The position numbers and the translations under genes were made by a program. Source: Cruorifilaria tuberocauda (Eukaryota; Nematoda; Chromadorea; Rhabditida; Onchocercidae). From it: 12,300 nt of DNA. The notes below the pieces were generated by a model. That model was not told where the DNA came from and searched no databases. It saw nothing but the letters and a program-made list of their open reading frames with translations. The first letter of the stretch is position 1. Every line of letters begins with the position of its first letter. The DNA lies in contig JABVXU010001010.1 in the NCBI GenBank assembly GCA_013365365.1, positions 1 to 12,300 of the forward strand, written 5' to 3'. Positions 1-8,319 of this stretch are shown one piece after another.

Positions 1-323
1 ATCATTATTACAATTATAGTGCAGTTATTAATCATTAAACAATTAAAATTATTATAATGCAATTACCAATCAGCTATTAATTATCATAATACAATTATCA
101 GAAGAAAAATTATCAGAAAAAGACTGCTTTGAGTATTATTATGATAAAGATACAATGAATTAGCTTAAGTATATTATAAACAAAAGAAAGGAAAGCTATT
201 TGATGTTAATCATTTATAGCATTGATTAGAATGATATAATTGTGATACTTAAACAAAACATAATAAATCATTTAATTGAGTATATTTGTTTGTGATAAAA
301 ATAGATTTCATTCACATCGAATA
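1..323. other. AT-rich non-coding stretch
   Basis: Very AT-rich sequence with scattered TTATTA/ATTATCA words. No open frame of useful length, RNA gene or ordered repeat is visible. Confidence 0.6.
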
Positions 324-612
324 AAACAATACTTGTAATAAAGTAAATACTTTCATACTATAAAGTTATTTCTGATACTCTGAAAATGAAAAATAGAAAC
401 AATACTTGTGATAAAGTAAATAGTTTCATACTATAAAGTTATTTCCGATACTCTCAAAATGAAAAATAGAAACAATACTTGTGATAAAGTAAATACTTTC
501 ATACTACAAAGTTATTTCTGATATCTCTCAAATTAAAAGTAGAAACAATACTTGTAATAAAGTAAATACTTTCATACTATAAAGTTACTTTTGATACTCT
601 GAAAATGAAAAG
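324..612. repeat. 73-bp tandem repeat, four copies
   Basis: The marker word AAACAATACTTG starts at 324, 397, 470 and 543, an exact 73-bp period. Each unit reads on through AAAGTAAATA, TTTCATACTA and AAAGTTATTT to GAAAATGAAA with a few substitutions per copy. The fourth copy fades out near 612. Non-coding. Confidence 0.9.
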
Positions 613-1152
613 TAATTTATTTGATGTATTAGATTCGATATTTTTAATTCTCGTTTGTTTATCAAAGAAGCTTTTGTGATAAATTCTTGGGAATATACAA
701 TTTCTCGATTATAAGTTTTGATACAAAGTAAGCTTAAAAGTAAACTGAATTAATTCAAATTTCGCAAATGTTTCCAGCGATGATAATTAATTTCCATCTA
801 TTGTAAATTGTTTTAATACTTTAGCTTTAACTTTAGCTCTAACTTTAGCTTTAACTTTAACAAGTTTTGCTTTTCAGCGAATTTTAACTCTTGCTAGATA
901 TGTTCTTATCAAAGAAGTATCATTGTTTTATTGGGTAATTCTTTGTTAAAAAAATTTCACTCTTTCGTTGAATAATTTCTTATCAATAAAATTTACTGAT
1001 TAATTTCTTATCAAAGATATTTCTTCTTTCTGATGATTTGTTTTTTTTTTTTTTTTGTTCATAAGATAAACATGCTGATTTTTGATATTTTCATTTGAAA
1101 TTGTCATTTCCTTCGTTAATTTTAGTTTTTGGAATCCGGATAAGTGATCATG
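613..1152. other. AT-rich non-coding stretch with recurrent CTTATCAA words
   Basis: No gene visible. A TTATCAA(A)GA word recurs near 659, 905, 970 and 1008. Positions 1041-1056 are an uninterrupted run of 16 T. The tract at 818-861 is listed separately. Confidence 0.55.
818..861. repeat. Degenerate hexamer tract (CTTTAG / CTTTAA)
   Basis: About seven hexamers alternate between ACTTTAGCT-type and ACTTTAACT-type units. The words resemble but do not match telomere hexamers (TTAGGC or TTAGG), so this is called a simple repeat. Confidence 0.7.
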
Positions 1153-1231
1153 ATTAATATCATTGTGAAAAATTGTGCGATCATCATTGCGTTCGTTGTG
1201 ATCATTGCGATCATCACTGCGATCATTGTGC
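1153..1231. repeat. GATCATTGC-type short tandem repeat
   Basis: Imperfect units such as GCGATCATCA, GTGATCATTG and GCGATCATTG repeat across this stretch. Apparent minus-strand open frames here simply translate the repeat into Asn/Asp/Arg-rich peptide and are not counted as genes. Confidence 0.7.
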
Positions 1232-1253
1232 AAAACTCTAAAACTTTGAAGTG

Positions 1254-1622
1254 CAATGTATTGTACCGGAATAAATAAAAAGCATTTCTAATATTTGTCA
1301 GCATTGCCGGAGAGAGAATTTATTCAATTTATTCCAATTTTTATAACTCAACTGAAAAAACGATTCGTTTTAGTGATTTCCGGAATTGAAGTAAATGCGT
1401 TTAATCCGGAAGATATCGGAAGAAAGCAACGAAATAAGTGTCCAATGTATTATACCGGAATAAATAAAAAGAATTTCTAATATTTGCCGGAGAGAGAATT
1501 TATTAAATTTATTCTAATTTTTATAACTACAACTGAAAAAAACGATTCGTTTTAGTGATTTCCGGAATTGAAATAAATGCTTTTAATCCGGAAGATATCG
1601 GAAGAAAGCAACGAAATAAGTG
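1254..1622. repeat. Twofold direct repeat of about 189 bp
   Basis: The block beginning CAATGTATTGTACCGGAATA at 1254 recurs at 1443 with high identity, ending GAAATAAGTGT near 1622. Each copy carries several CCGGA words, which stand out in this AT-rich context, around GAATTTATT, CGATTCGTTTTAGTG and CCGGAAGATATCGGAAG. Small insertions (for example ACTCAACTG versus ACTACAACTG) shift any frame between copies, arguing against coding. Canonical minus-strand AATAAA signals at 1499-1504 and 1508-1513 are possible, though distant, poly(A) signals for the serpin. Confidence 0.85.
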
Positions 1623-1911
1623 TGTCATTTACAAAAAAGAACTTTTCTTGTACTTTTTTACTGTTCTGTAATTTTCGGTTTTTTTGTTTTTAAATCAGTT
1701 TTACTGAAACTTTTCTTTTCTTGATCTGTCATTAGAATTCTTTGAATAATTATTATCATAAAAATAAAATAATTTTCAAAATCAAAATGTTAACCGCTAT
1801 AAAATACAAATTCAGTAAGTTAAAATAAAGGTAAAAGTAAAAGTTAAAATAAAAGTAAAAGTAAGTTAAAATAATTAGCGAAAAAAAAAAACAACAACAA
1901 ATTTAACACCT
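1623..1911 (-). other. Serpin 3' flank / probable 3' UTR
   Basis: Lies directly after the serpin stop. It is AT-rich with A-runs and repeated AAAGTAAAAGT words on the plus strand. I found no canonical AATAAA on the minus strand within it; an ATTAAA variant occurs at 1587-1582 and AATAAA near 1500. The true transcript end cannot be fixed. Confidence 0.4.
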
Positions 1912-2085
1912 TTAAACAAAGCATGATCGACCACATTGGCCAGCGTACAAAACAGTTTTCGAATTTTTAACAACAAAATACAGGAATGGTTGATCAATTT
2001 CGAATTTTACAGTTGTGAACGGTATCGAACTTTCAGATGGATCAAATTTAACCCCAGTTACCGTTTCCGTTCCTTTCTCATTTAC
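1912..2085 (-). other. Serpin coding exon 7: hinge, reactive-centre loop and C-terminus
   Basis: Residues 340-396 and the stop. Acceptor TTTCTTACAG ends at 2086. The loop runs EKGTETVTGV to KFDPSES|SIPF. Lined up with the alpha-1-antitrypsin loop (same EKGTE hinge and same SIP after the bond), P1 is Ser358 (AGT, 2031-2029) and P1' is Ser359. The serpin signature follows at 367-377. The tail ends GQCGRSCFV and holds the protein's only two cysteines. Confidence 0.95.
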
Positions 2086-5000
2086 CTGTAAGAAAAAAAA
2101 AACTGACACAATCAGCCATACTTATCGTATCATTGTTGATTATACAGTTTTCAATGTTGATAGGGGCTGGACGTGAAGCAGTGACGACATTTACGTCAGC
2201 AGGTAATCTACAGAACCTTTACAGACCTTTAGTCTCATTTATATCAGTCGTATCATCCAAGTGAACCTATAACCTCATATCGGTTCTATCATTCAAGTAA
2301 AACCTATAACCTCATTTATATCAGTCATATCATTCAAGTAAAACCTATAACCTCATTTATATCAATCATATCAGTAATATCATTCAAGTAAAACCTATAA
2401 CCTCATTTATATCAGTCATATCATTCAAGTAAGACCTCTAACCTCATATCGGTTCCATCATTCAAGTAAAACCTATAACCTCATTTATATCAGTTATATC
2501 ATTTAAGTGAAACCTATACCTCATTTATATCAATCATATCATTTATATCAGTCATATCATTCAAGTGAACCAGTGAACCACCAACCTCATATCAGTGATA
2601 TCATTCAAGTGAAACCTCTATAACCTCATTTTTATCAATCATATCACCCAAATGATAATTTAATGCTGTATTGTAGTTGATGAAGTTTTCTTCAATATAC
2701 TTTTGAAGATGTATGGAACGGGTTATTATGGTTAGCTGTGATAATTTCATTACGTACGTTAAAATATTGATTACTTGTAAAAAAATAATAATAACTGAGA
2801 TGTTATTTTTTTAATTTCTAAAATTGATGCAGTACACGTTTTATATCTCTGAGAGAAATTTTACGTGTTAGCTACGATAGTTTCATTATATACATTCAAA
2901 GACTGATTACATGTAAAGAAGGACACACGTTAAAAGATTGATTAATTGTAAAAATGAATACACGTTAAAAATTGATTACGTGTAAAAAATACGTTGAAAT
3001 ATTAATTATGTGCAAAAAATAAAAAGACGTTGAAAGATTGATGAAGTGTAAAAAAGAATACACGTTAAGGTGTTGATTACGTGTAAAGAAGAATACACGT
3101 TGAAAAATTGATTACGTGTAAAAAATAAAATACGATGAAAGATTGATTTAAAAAAAATGATTGATAATGAATAAAATGCCATGTTTTTTCTTAATTCTTA
3201 AAATTTGTAAAATAAAAAAATTGATAGTAAAAAAAAATTTTTTTAATTTTTTAAAATTTTCTTTTAATTTTTTTTTAAACAGAACGAATGGTACTTCACA
3301 AACCTTAAAGAGAGTTCGATGGATAATGTTGCTAACAGAAATTGAATCGTTGCTAAGTCCTTTAAAGTTAGCATTTTCGTTGAAAATAGCTTTAATGCCA
3401 AATTTGCTTAGAACATTTTGCAAGTTCAATTCAGTTACGAAGCCAAATCTTGGTAATTTTAACTGAAATTAAAAGTAATTAACTGTAATAACTATTTTTC
3501 AAAATAATTACTTTCTGTTTTAGCAGGAATTTCAGATTTTCAGAAATTCCATACCTAAAAATTAAAATAAAGTAATTCTAGCTAGTGAAGTAATTTACTT
3601 ACAGAAAATTAATTTCAAGCTTTCTTATTTTAGATTGTTTTTGAACTTTGACATATTTTACAGGTCAAAAATGCTTTTTAAAGAGCAGTAAAAGGTCAGT
3701 CTAATTTTTTTCAAATCAATTTTCTTGAAAAAAAAAAGAAAGTAATACTTACTTCTACGTAAATTGGTACAGCATGATAAATGTATTGAATTAAATCTTC
3801 GCCTGTTATCTTTTCTCGAATATTAAATAAATTAAAACGAATTCGTGGTAATATAATTATCATCTCTATTTCATCATCAATATACGGTAATTTGATAACT
3901 CGTACAAAGTAATCACTGTAATACAAAAGTTCTGCTCGTAAATGCATCATCGATACCTGAAGGGAAAAAATGAAATGAATATAACGAATGATTGAATATA
4001 AAATTTATTAAACATAAATTATCATTTATCATTTACCATTTATCGTTATCGTTATCATTTATCATTTGTCATTTATCGTTATCACTATCATTTATCATTA
4101 TCATTATCATTATCATTTTTAACAAAATCTTTATTTTTTTCTATTGATTGAAATAAATTATCATTTATCATTTATCATTATCATTATCATTTTTAACAAA
4201 AATTTTTACTTTTTTTCTTTCACTTTGAGAAACGTGAAAGAATGCTTTTTTCGTGCCACCAATAATAAATGGTTTTTTCCAAATACCTTTGAAGTAAATT
4301 GTATTAAATATCAACATTTCGGTTTCTGAGCTAACTTCAGCTGTTACCATTAAGCTTCTAATTCTATTATTAGTTCTACTTGAAACCCAATCGTTTATTT
4401 CCTGAAAAAAAAAGAAAGAAAGAATGTTAAATGAATAAGCTTAAAGCTTAAAGCTTATAGGCTAACGATAATTACTACCCTCTTAATTACCTGCATTGTT
4501 TCTCTCATTAAAACACCTTTTCTCATTAATGAAAATTTTTGCTTAAATAAGATTAACTCACAAAAAGACTATTCAACAACATGAAATTCATGCTCTGTTC
4601 TAATTCTCTATAAAATTATTCAAATTAATCTTTCTATTATCAGGCTTGTCAAATTTATTAAACCTATCAAAAATCTATCAAATTTATCAAAATAGTTTAA
4701 CAACGACAACAACCATTCACTTAATTTAAAAAATGTTTTAGTTCTCTATAAAATTATTCAAATTAATCTTTCTGTTATCAAATTTATCAAAATAGTTTAA
4801 CTGATAAGAGCTATTATTCTCCTAATTGATATCATTGTTTCGATTTATCAAATTATCAAGTCAAATCAATAATTATCAAAATAACTACTATCCTTCTTCT
4901 CATTTGATCGTATCGTTTTATCATCAAGTTATCATTTCAGCTTTTTTTTTTTTAAATCATTTATATCAATACCTGAGCTAATTGATATCTTCCTTCATAC

Positions 5001-6003
5001 GTGAAATTACGTATCGTCTCATTGAAATAAAATTGAAGTATATGAGAAAAGCTTGGCTCCACGGAGAAGCCTTCGCGTACGTATAAACGATTTCCAATAT
5101 TCAGTAGATGATTTTCATTTTTTGCATGAATGTTATCTGCTAGTAATTTACCAAAATATCGTTGAATTTCTATTTTTGTTGCATCTATAAGATTAAAATT
5201 AATTCATACATTTACTGTATCATTTATCATTACTCATTCAAATTATAGCATTATTGATTAAGAAAACAGTTTAAATATTACGTTAACATTGGAATTGTTC
5301 TCTTTTTAAGTAGTCAAGTAATCCTAACTGGTAAAACAAAGTAAATAAGGTAAAAAGTAATAAAATCAAAAAGTTTTTTTTAAGTAATAAAGTTGTAAGC
5401 AATAAAGTCAAGCATAATTTAATTTTTTAATTTAATAAATTCAATGTAAACTTTTTTAATTTTAAGCCTTAATTTTCAATTTAAATTACTTTTTCCGAGA
5501 ACTTTTCGCAGTTCTTCCTTGCTCTCATCACGTGCTGCAAGATAAACCATGAAAAGTGCAGTTGATATTGAAATTGGTGATGCAATCATCGATCTTTCTT
5601 GTTTTGCTGTTTCTTTCAACAATGCAACAGCAAAATCAAATTGCGCATAATCGATCATTAAAGGACTTTAAGAAAAAAAACTTTGAAAAAGTTTATCAGG
5701 AATGTGTTATCAATGATGATAAGGTGAAGTGCTAATAGAAGGTGCAATTTAGCACGAAAAATCTATCAATAATGGATTGTCAAAATTGTTGAAAAAAAAG
5801 TTTGCTGAAAAGTTTAGCAAAAAAATGATAAGATGCTAATAAAAGTTACTGTAGCTTCTACGGTAACTACCGTAACCTCTGTGGTAGCTACTGTATATAA
5901 TTCTAGAAATTTTTAATTTTCCCACATACATTATTCCAGTTGTTACGCCAAATTGAGCATTTGTCATCAGAAATAAACCGGCGATAATTGCTTGATTAAT
6001 CAT
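1912..6003 (-). CDS. Secreted serpin (serine protease inhibitor), seven coding exons, complete
   Basis: Coding exons are 6003-5930, 5665-5490, 5184-4973, 4401-4210, 3956-3753, 3462-3304 and 2085-1912, giving 1191 nt, 396 residues and a TAA stop. All introns are GT-AG and every junction is phase-consistent (phases 2, 1, 0, 0, 0, 0). Seen in the protein: signal peptide 1-16; shutter motif ASPISIST at 53-60; INDWV 156-160; NTIYFKGIW 187-195; KPF 197-199; MM 221-222; LPY near 241; His334; inhibitory-type hinge EKGTET 342-347; reactive loop to about residue 362; and the serpin family signature FEIDQPFLYFV 367-377. Length is normal for a secreted serpin. N-glycosylation sequons lie at N84, N138, N143 and N324. 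In this family the protease cleaves the loop and is trapped covalently when the loop inserts into beta-sheet A. Threonine at P14 and mostly small residues at P12-P9 suggest inhibitory function. The target protease is unknown. Family assignment is very secure; exon 1 is slightly less so. Confidence 0.95.
2213..2650. repeat. Intron 6 array A: AACCTATAACCTCAT-type minisatellite
   Basis: Roughly ten units of about 40-53 bp built on ACCTATAACCTCAT, TTATATCAGTCATATCA and TTCAAGTAAA, with variants such as CATATCGGTT. It lies wholly inside serpin intron 6. Unit length varies because the TATATCA sub-block is duplicated or lost. No coding potential. Confidence 0.88.
2891..3150. repeat. Intron 6 array B: TACACGTT...ACGTGTA minisatellite
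   Basis: About eight units near 34 bp, of the form CACGTTGAAAGATTGATTACG followed by TGTAAAAAAGAATA. The better copies begin TACACGT and end ACGTGTA, which are reverse complements, so each unit can fold into a small stem-loop. A related diverged copy lies near 2756-2790. Adjacent to, but unrelated in sequence to, array A. Confidence 0.85.
3304..3462 (-). other. Serpin coding exon 6: up to the reactive-loop hinge
   Basis: Residues 287-339, phase 0 at both ends. Acceptor TTAATTTCAG ends at 3463; donor GTTTGT at 3303. Begins LKLPRFGF, the counterpart of the serpin (V)LPKFKI strand, and ends VSNIIHRTLFK, the strand 5A segment with the conserved His334. It stops three residues before the P17 glutamate. 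Confidence 0.93.
3753..3956 (-). other. Serpin coding exon 5: sheets B and C
   Basis: Residues 219-286, phase 0 at both ends. Acceptor TTCCCTTCAG ends at 3957; donor is the ideal GTAAGT at 3752. It contains MMHLRAELLYYSD, VIKLPY and MIIILP, aligning with the serpin blocks (V)MM...F.Y, LELPY and ML(I)ILP, then a GEDL segment typical of the LT.E.L helix. Confidence 0.93.
4022..4218. repeat. TCATTA/TCATTT simple repeat and duplicated donor edge in intron 4
   Basis: Repeats of ATCATT, ATCGTT and TTATCATT fill 4022-4128 and 4158-4193. A block ending TTTTTAACAAAATCTTTATT plus a T-run and CT at 4091-4142 recurs at 4171-4218. The second copy runs across the exon 4 donor (4209) and includes the last bases of exon 4. 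Confidence 0.8.
4210..4401 (-). other. Serpin coding exon 4: strand 3A and breach
   Basis: Residues 155-218, phase 0 at both ends. The acceptor is a long T-run ending TTTTTTCAG at 4402. The donor GTAAAA at 4209 is the weakest of the six. EINDWVSSRTNNRI (155-168) and LIFNTIYFKGIWKKPF (184-199) are classic serpin blocks, including the breach tryptophan at 195. The next exon continues directly as VSMM, matching the usual serpin V.MM strand. Confidence 0.92.
4435..4460. repeat. AAGCTTA simple repeat in intron 3
   Basis: Three overlapping AAGCTTA units in a row next to the acceptor side of intron 3. Non-coding. Confidence 0.6.
4604..4801. repeat. Interrupted direct repeat inside intron 3
   Basis: A 39-bp block starting TTCTCTATAAAATTATTC at 4604 recurs at 4742 with one mismatch. 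The block AATTTATCAAAATAGTTTAA at 4681 recurs at 4781. In the second copy the two blocks are adjacent; in the first they are 38 bp apart. Confidence 0.85.
4973..5184 (-). other. Serpin coding exon 3: helix D to helix F region
   Basis: Residues 85-154. Acceptor AATCTTATAG ends at 5185; donor GTATTG at 4972. The exon begins with two bases that complete codon 84 (Asn). It contains IGNRLYVREGF (113-123), which matches the serpin N.L(Y/F)... strand 2A region, and two sequons (N138, N143). Confidence 0.9.
5490..5665 (-). other. Serpin coding exon 2: helix A to helix C region
   Basis: Residues 26-83 plus the first base of codon 84. Acceptor is a T-run followed by CTTAAAG ending at 5666; donor GTAATT at 5489. 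It holds the FDFAVALLKE helix A segment and the shutter motif ASPISIST. The usual Asn of the N-x-x-x-S-P motif is replaced by Ser50, and the usual LGA.G stretch reads LAARDES. An in-frame stop just upstream of Met28 falls inside intron 1, so the upstream exon is needed for any N-terminal extension. Confidence 0.9.
5846..5894. repeat. Short GTAGCTAC/ACGGTA repeat in intron 1
   Basis: A cluster of GTAGCT, ACGGTAACTACCGT (5860-5873, imperfect palindrome) and GGTAGCTACTGTA words that is GC-richer than the rest of intron 1. It can fold on itself. No exon-like frame fits it. Confidence 0.6.
5930..6003 (-). other. Serpin coding exon 1: signal peptide
   Basis: Encodes residues 1-24 plus two bases of codon 25. 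The start MINQAIIAGLFLMTNAQFG is a short hydrophobic signal peptide with likely cleavage after Ala16 (TNA|QF). The donor GTATGT at 5929 is near consensus. Two bases (AT) join the single T that opens exon 2 to give Ile25, so the reading frame is exact. Without this exon the protein would begin at Met28 with no secretion signal, right at helix A. Confidence 0.82.
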
Positions 6004-6035
6004 TCTGATAAATCAATAAGATAGTCAAAATGCTG
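6004..6035 (-). promoter_or_regulatory. Candidate leader or trans-splice acceptor sites just before the serpin start
   Basis: Reading the minus strand, ATTTATCAG ends at 6005, one base before the start codon, and a stronger ATTTTTTTCAG ends at 6033. In nematodes spliced-leader acceptors commonly sit this close to the ATG. In another phylum either could end an ordinary 5' UTR intron. The sequence shows the sites but not which one is used. Confidence 0.4.
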
Positions 6036-6374
6036 AAAAAAATAATCATAGGAAGAATATTGAATGAAGAGAATATTCAATCCTAGTAAATAATAAATCC
6101 TAGTAAATACCTAGTAAATAGTAAATAATCCTAGTAAATAGTAAGTAATATTATCAAGAACTGAAATTAATTAATCAATCAATAATTTATAGCATAAATT
6201 AAGCATTGTTTTTATTCTTAAAACTTCAGATTTGACTTGAAAAAATAATTCGTTTGCTATCAAACAATGATGATAACGAGATTTTTCATGTTGATCTCGA
6301 AAATGATACTAATTGGAATAAATGATATCAGTACCTTCCATATAACAATAAACTGTAATGGCCTGAAAACATGT
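6036..6374 (-). promoter_or_regulatory. Presumed serpin upstream/promoter region
   Basis: AT-rich sequence upstream of the start on the minus strand. A CTATAAATT word near 6184-6195 (minus strand) could be a TATA-like element but is weak evidence in such DNA. TGATAA/TTATCA words of the GATA-factor type occur near 6151 and 6271. No other regulatory site can be supported. Confidence 0.3.
6081..6150. repeat. CCTAGTAAATA short tandem repeat
   Basis: Four CCTAGTAAATA words at about 6082, 6098, 6109 and 6130, separated by AATA-type spacers, shortly upstream of the serpin start. Confidence 0.75.
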
Positions 6375-6984
6375 ATTAATGATAATAAATATCAATTTTT
6401 GATAACCTATTTTATTCACTTGTTCATCATACCGTATACATAGCTTATCCATTTCAAAAATGGAAAAATACCTGAATGCACGTATGCACGCAAGTTATAA
6501 GCTTAAATTATACGCTAGATGGCATTTATACCGATATTTATATCATCGAACGACAATAGAAGATCGATGTTTCATGCTTATTATGTAAGCATTCAACACT
6601 TTTCAATTAATGAATAATTTAATTTGATCTTTCATCTATCAAGCATGCAAATAAAATATAAATAATATTTTATGAATTGAAAATTTTCTTTATGGTTCTA
6701 TCGATTAAAGGATGAATCAGATTTTTTTCCTTTTTTTTTCTGGATTTTTCCTTAAAATGACAAAAACGATTTGAAATCGTGATTTTTTTTTTGTTTTGAG
6801 GGCAAAGATCATTTCAAACATTTCAAATAAGATCATTTAATGATTTAACATTTTTTTCGTTTATTATCAAATGATACTAGCATGTTTTACGGTAATCTTC
6901 AACTCTATTTTTTATTTATACGGTATGACGAACAAGTGAATAAAATAGGTTATCAAAAATTGAATGATATTTATTATCATTAAT
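6375..6984. repeat. 610-bp foldback with long nearly identical inverted arms
   Basis: The left arm 6375-6438 (ATTAATGATAATAAATAT to ACCGTATA) is the reverse complement of 6984-6917, with one substitution and one 4-bp gap over about 64 bp. The roughly 478-bp interior has no usable open frame. It includes a perfect 7-bp-arm palindrome ACGATTT-G-AAATCGT at 6766-6780 and a small CCATTT...AAATGG hairpin near 6450. No convincing target-site duplication flanks the arms. It could be a non-autonomous foldback/MITE-like element or a local inverted duplication. Confidence 0.75.
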
Positions 6985-8194
<1,210 letters not shown>

Positions 8195-8221
8195 TTAATT
8201 AATTAATTAATTAATTAATTT
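8195..8221. repeat. (AATT)n microsatellite
   Basis: About six to seven uninterrupted AATT units. Confidence 0.9.
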
Positions 8222-8319
8222 ATCACACCAATTTCCATTCATTATTCGTTTGTATATGAAGGAAAAGCAGAAGAAAAAAAATTTCATTAATGATAAACTT
8301 ATGCAAAAACGCAAAATAA

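Noticed and set aside
324..612. CRISPR array
   Set aside because: Direct 73-bp tandem units with no unique spacers, next to a spliced eukaryotic gene.
818..861. Possible interstitial telomere repeat
   Set aside because: Units are CTTTAG/CTTTAA, not TTAGGC or TTAGG, and are only a few copies long.
1000..1304. Minus-strand open frames with Asn/Asp/Arg-rich peptide
   Set aside because: They are translations of the GATCATTGC repeat and a T-run; no family match or exon borders.
1295..1480. Plus-strand 61-codon frame in the 189-bp repeat
   Set aside because: The second repeat copy is shifted out of frame by small insertions, so coding was not preserved.
3161..3466. Plus-strand 101-codon frame
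   Set aside because: It lies antisense to serpin exon 6 and a poly-A/T intron stretch; the minus strand carries the real coding sequence.
4210..4224. Alternative exon 4 donor GTGAAA a few codons earlier
   Set aside because: It would end the exon out of phase with exon 5, whereas GTAAAA at 4209 keeps the frame and the expected spacing before VSMM.
4144..4329. Plus-strand 61-codon frame
   Set aside because: Antisense to serpin exon 4 and a simple repeat.
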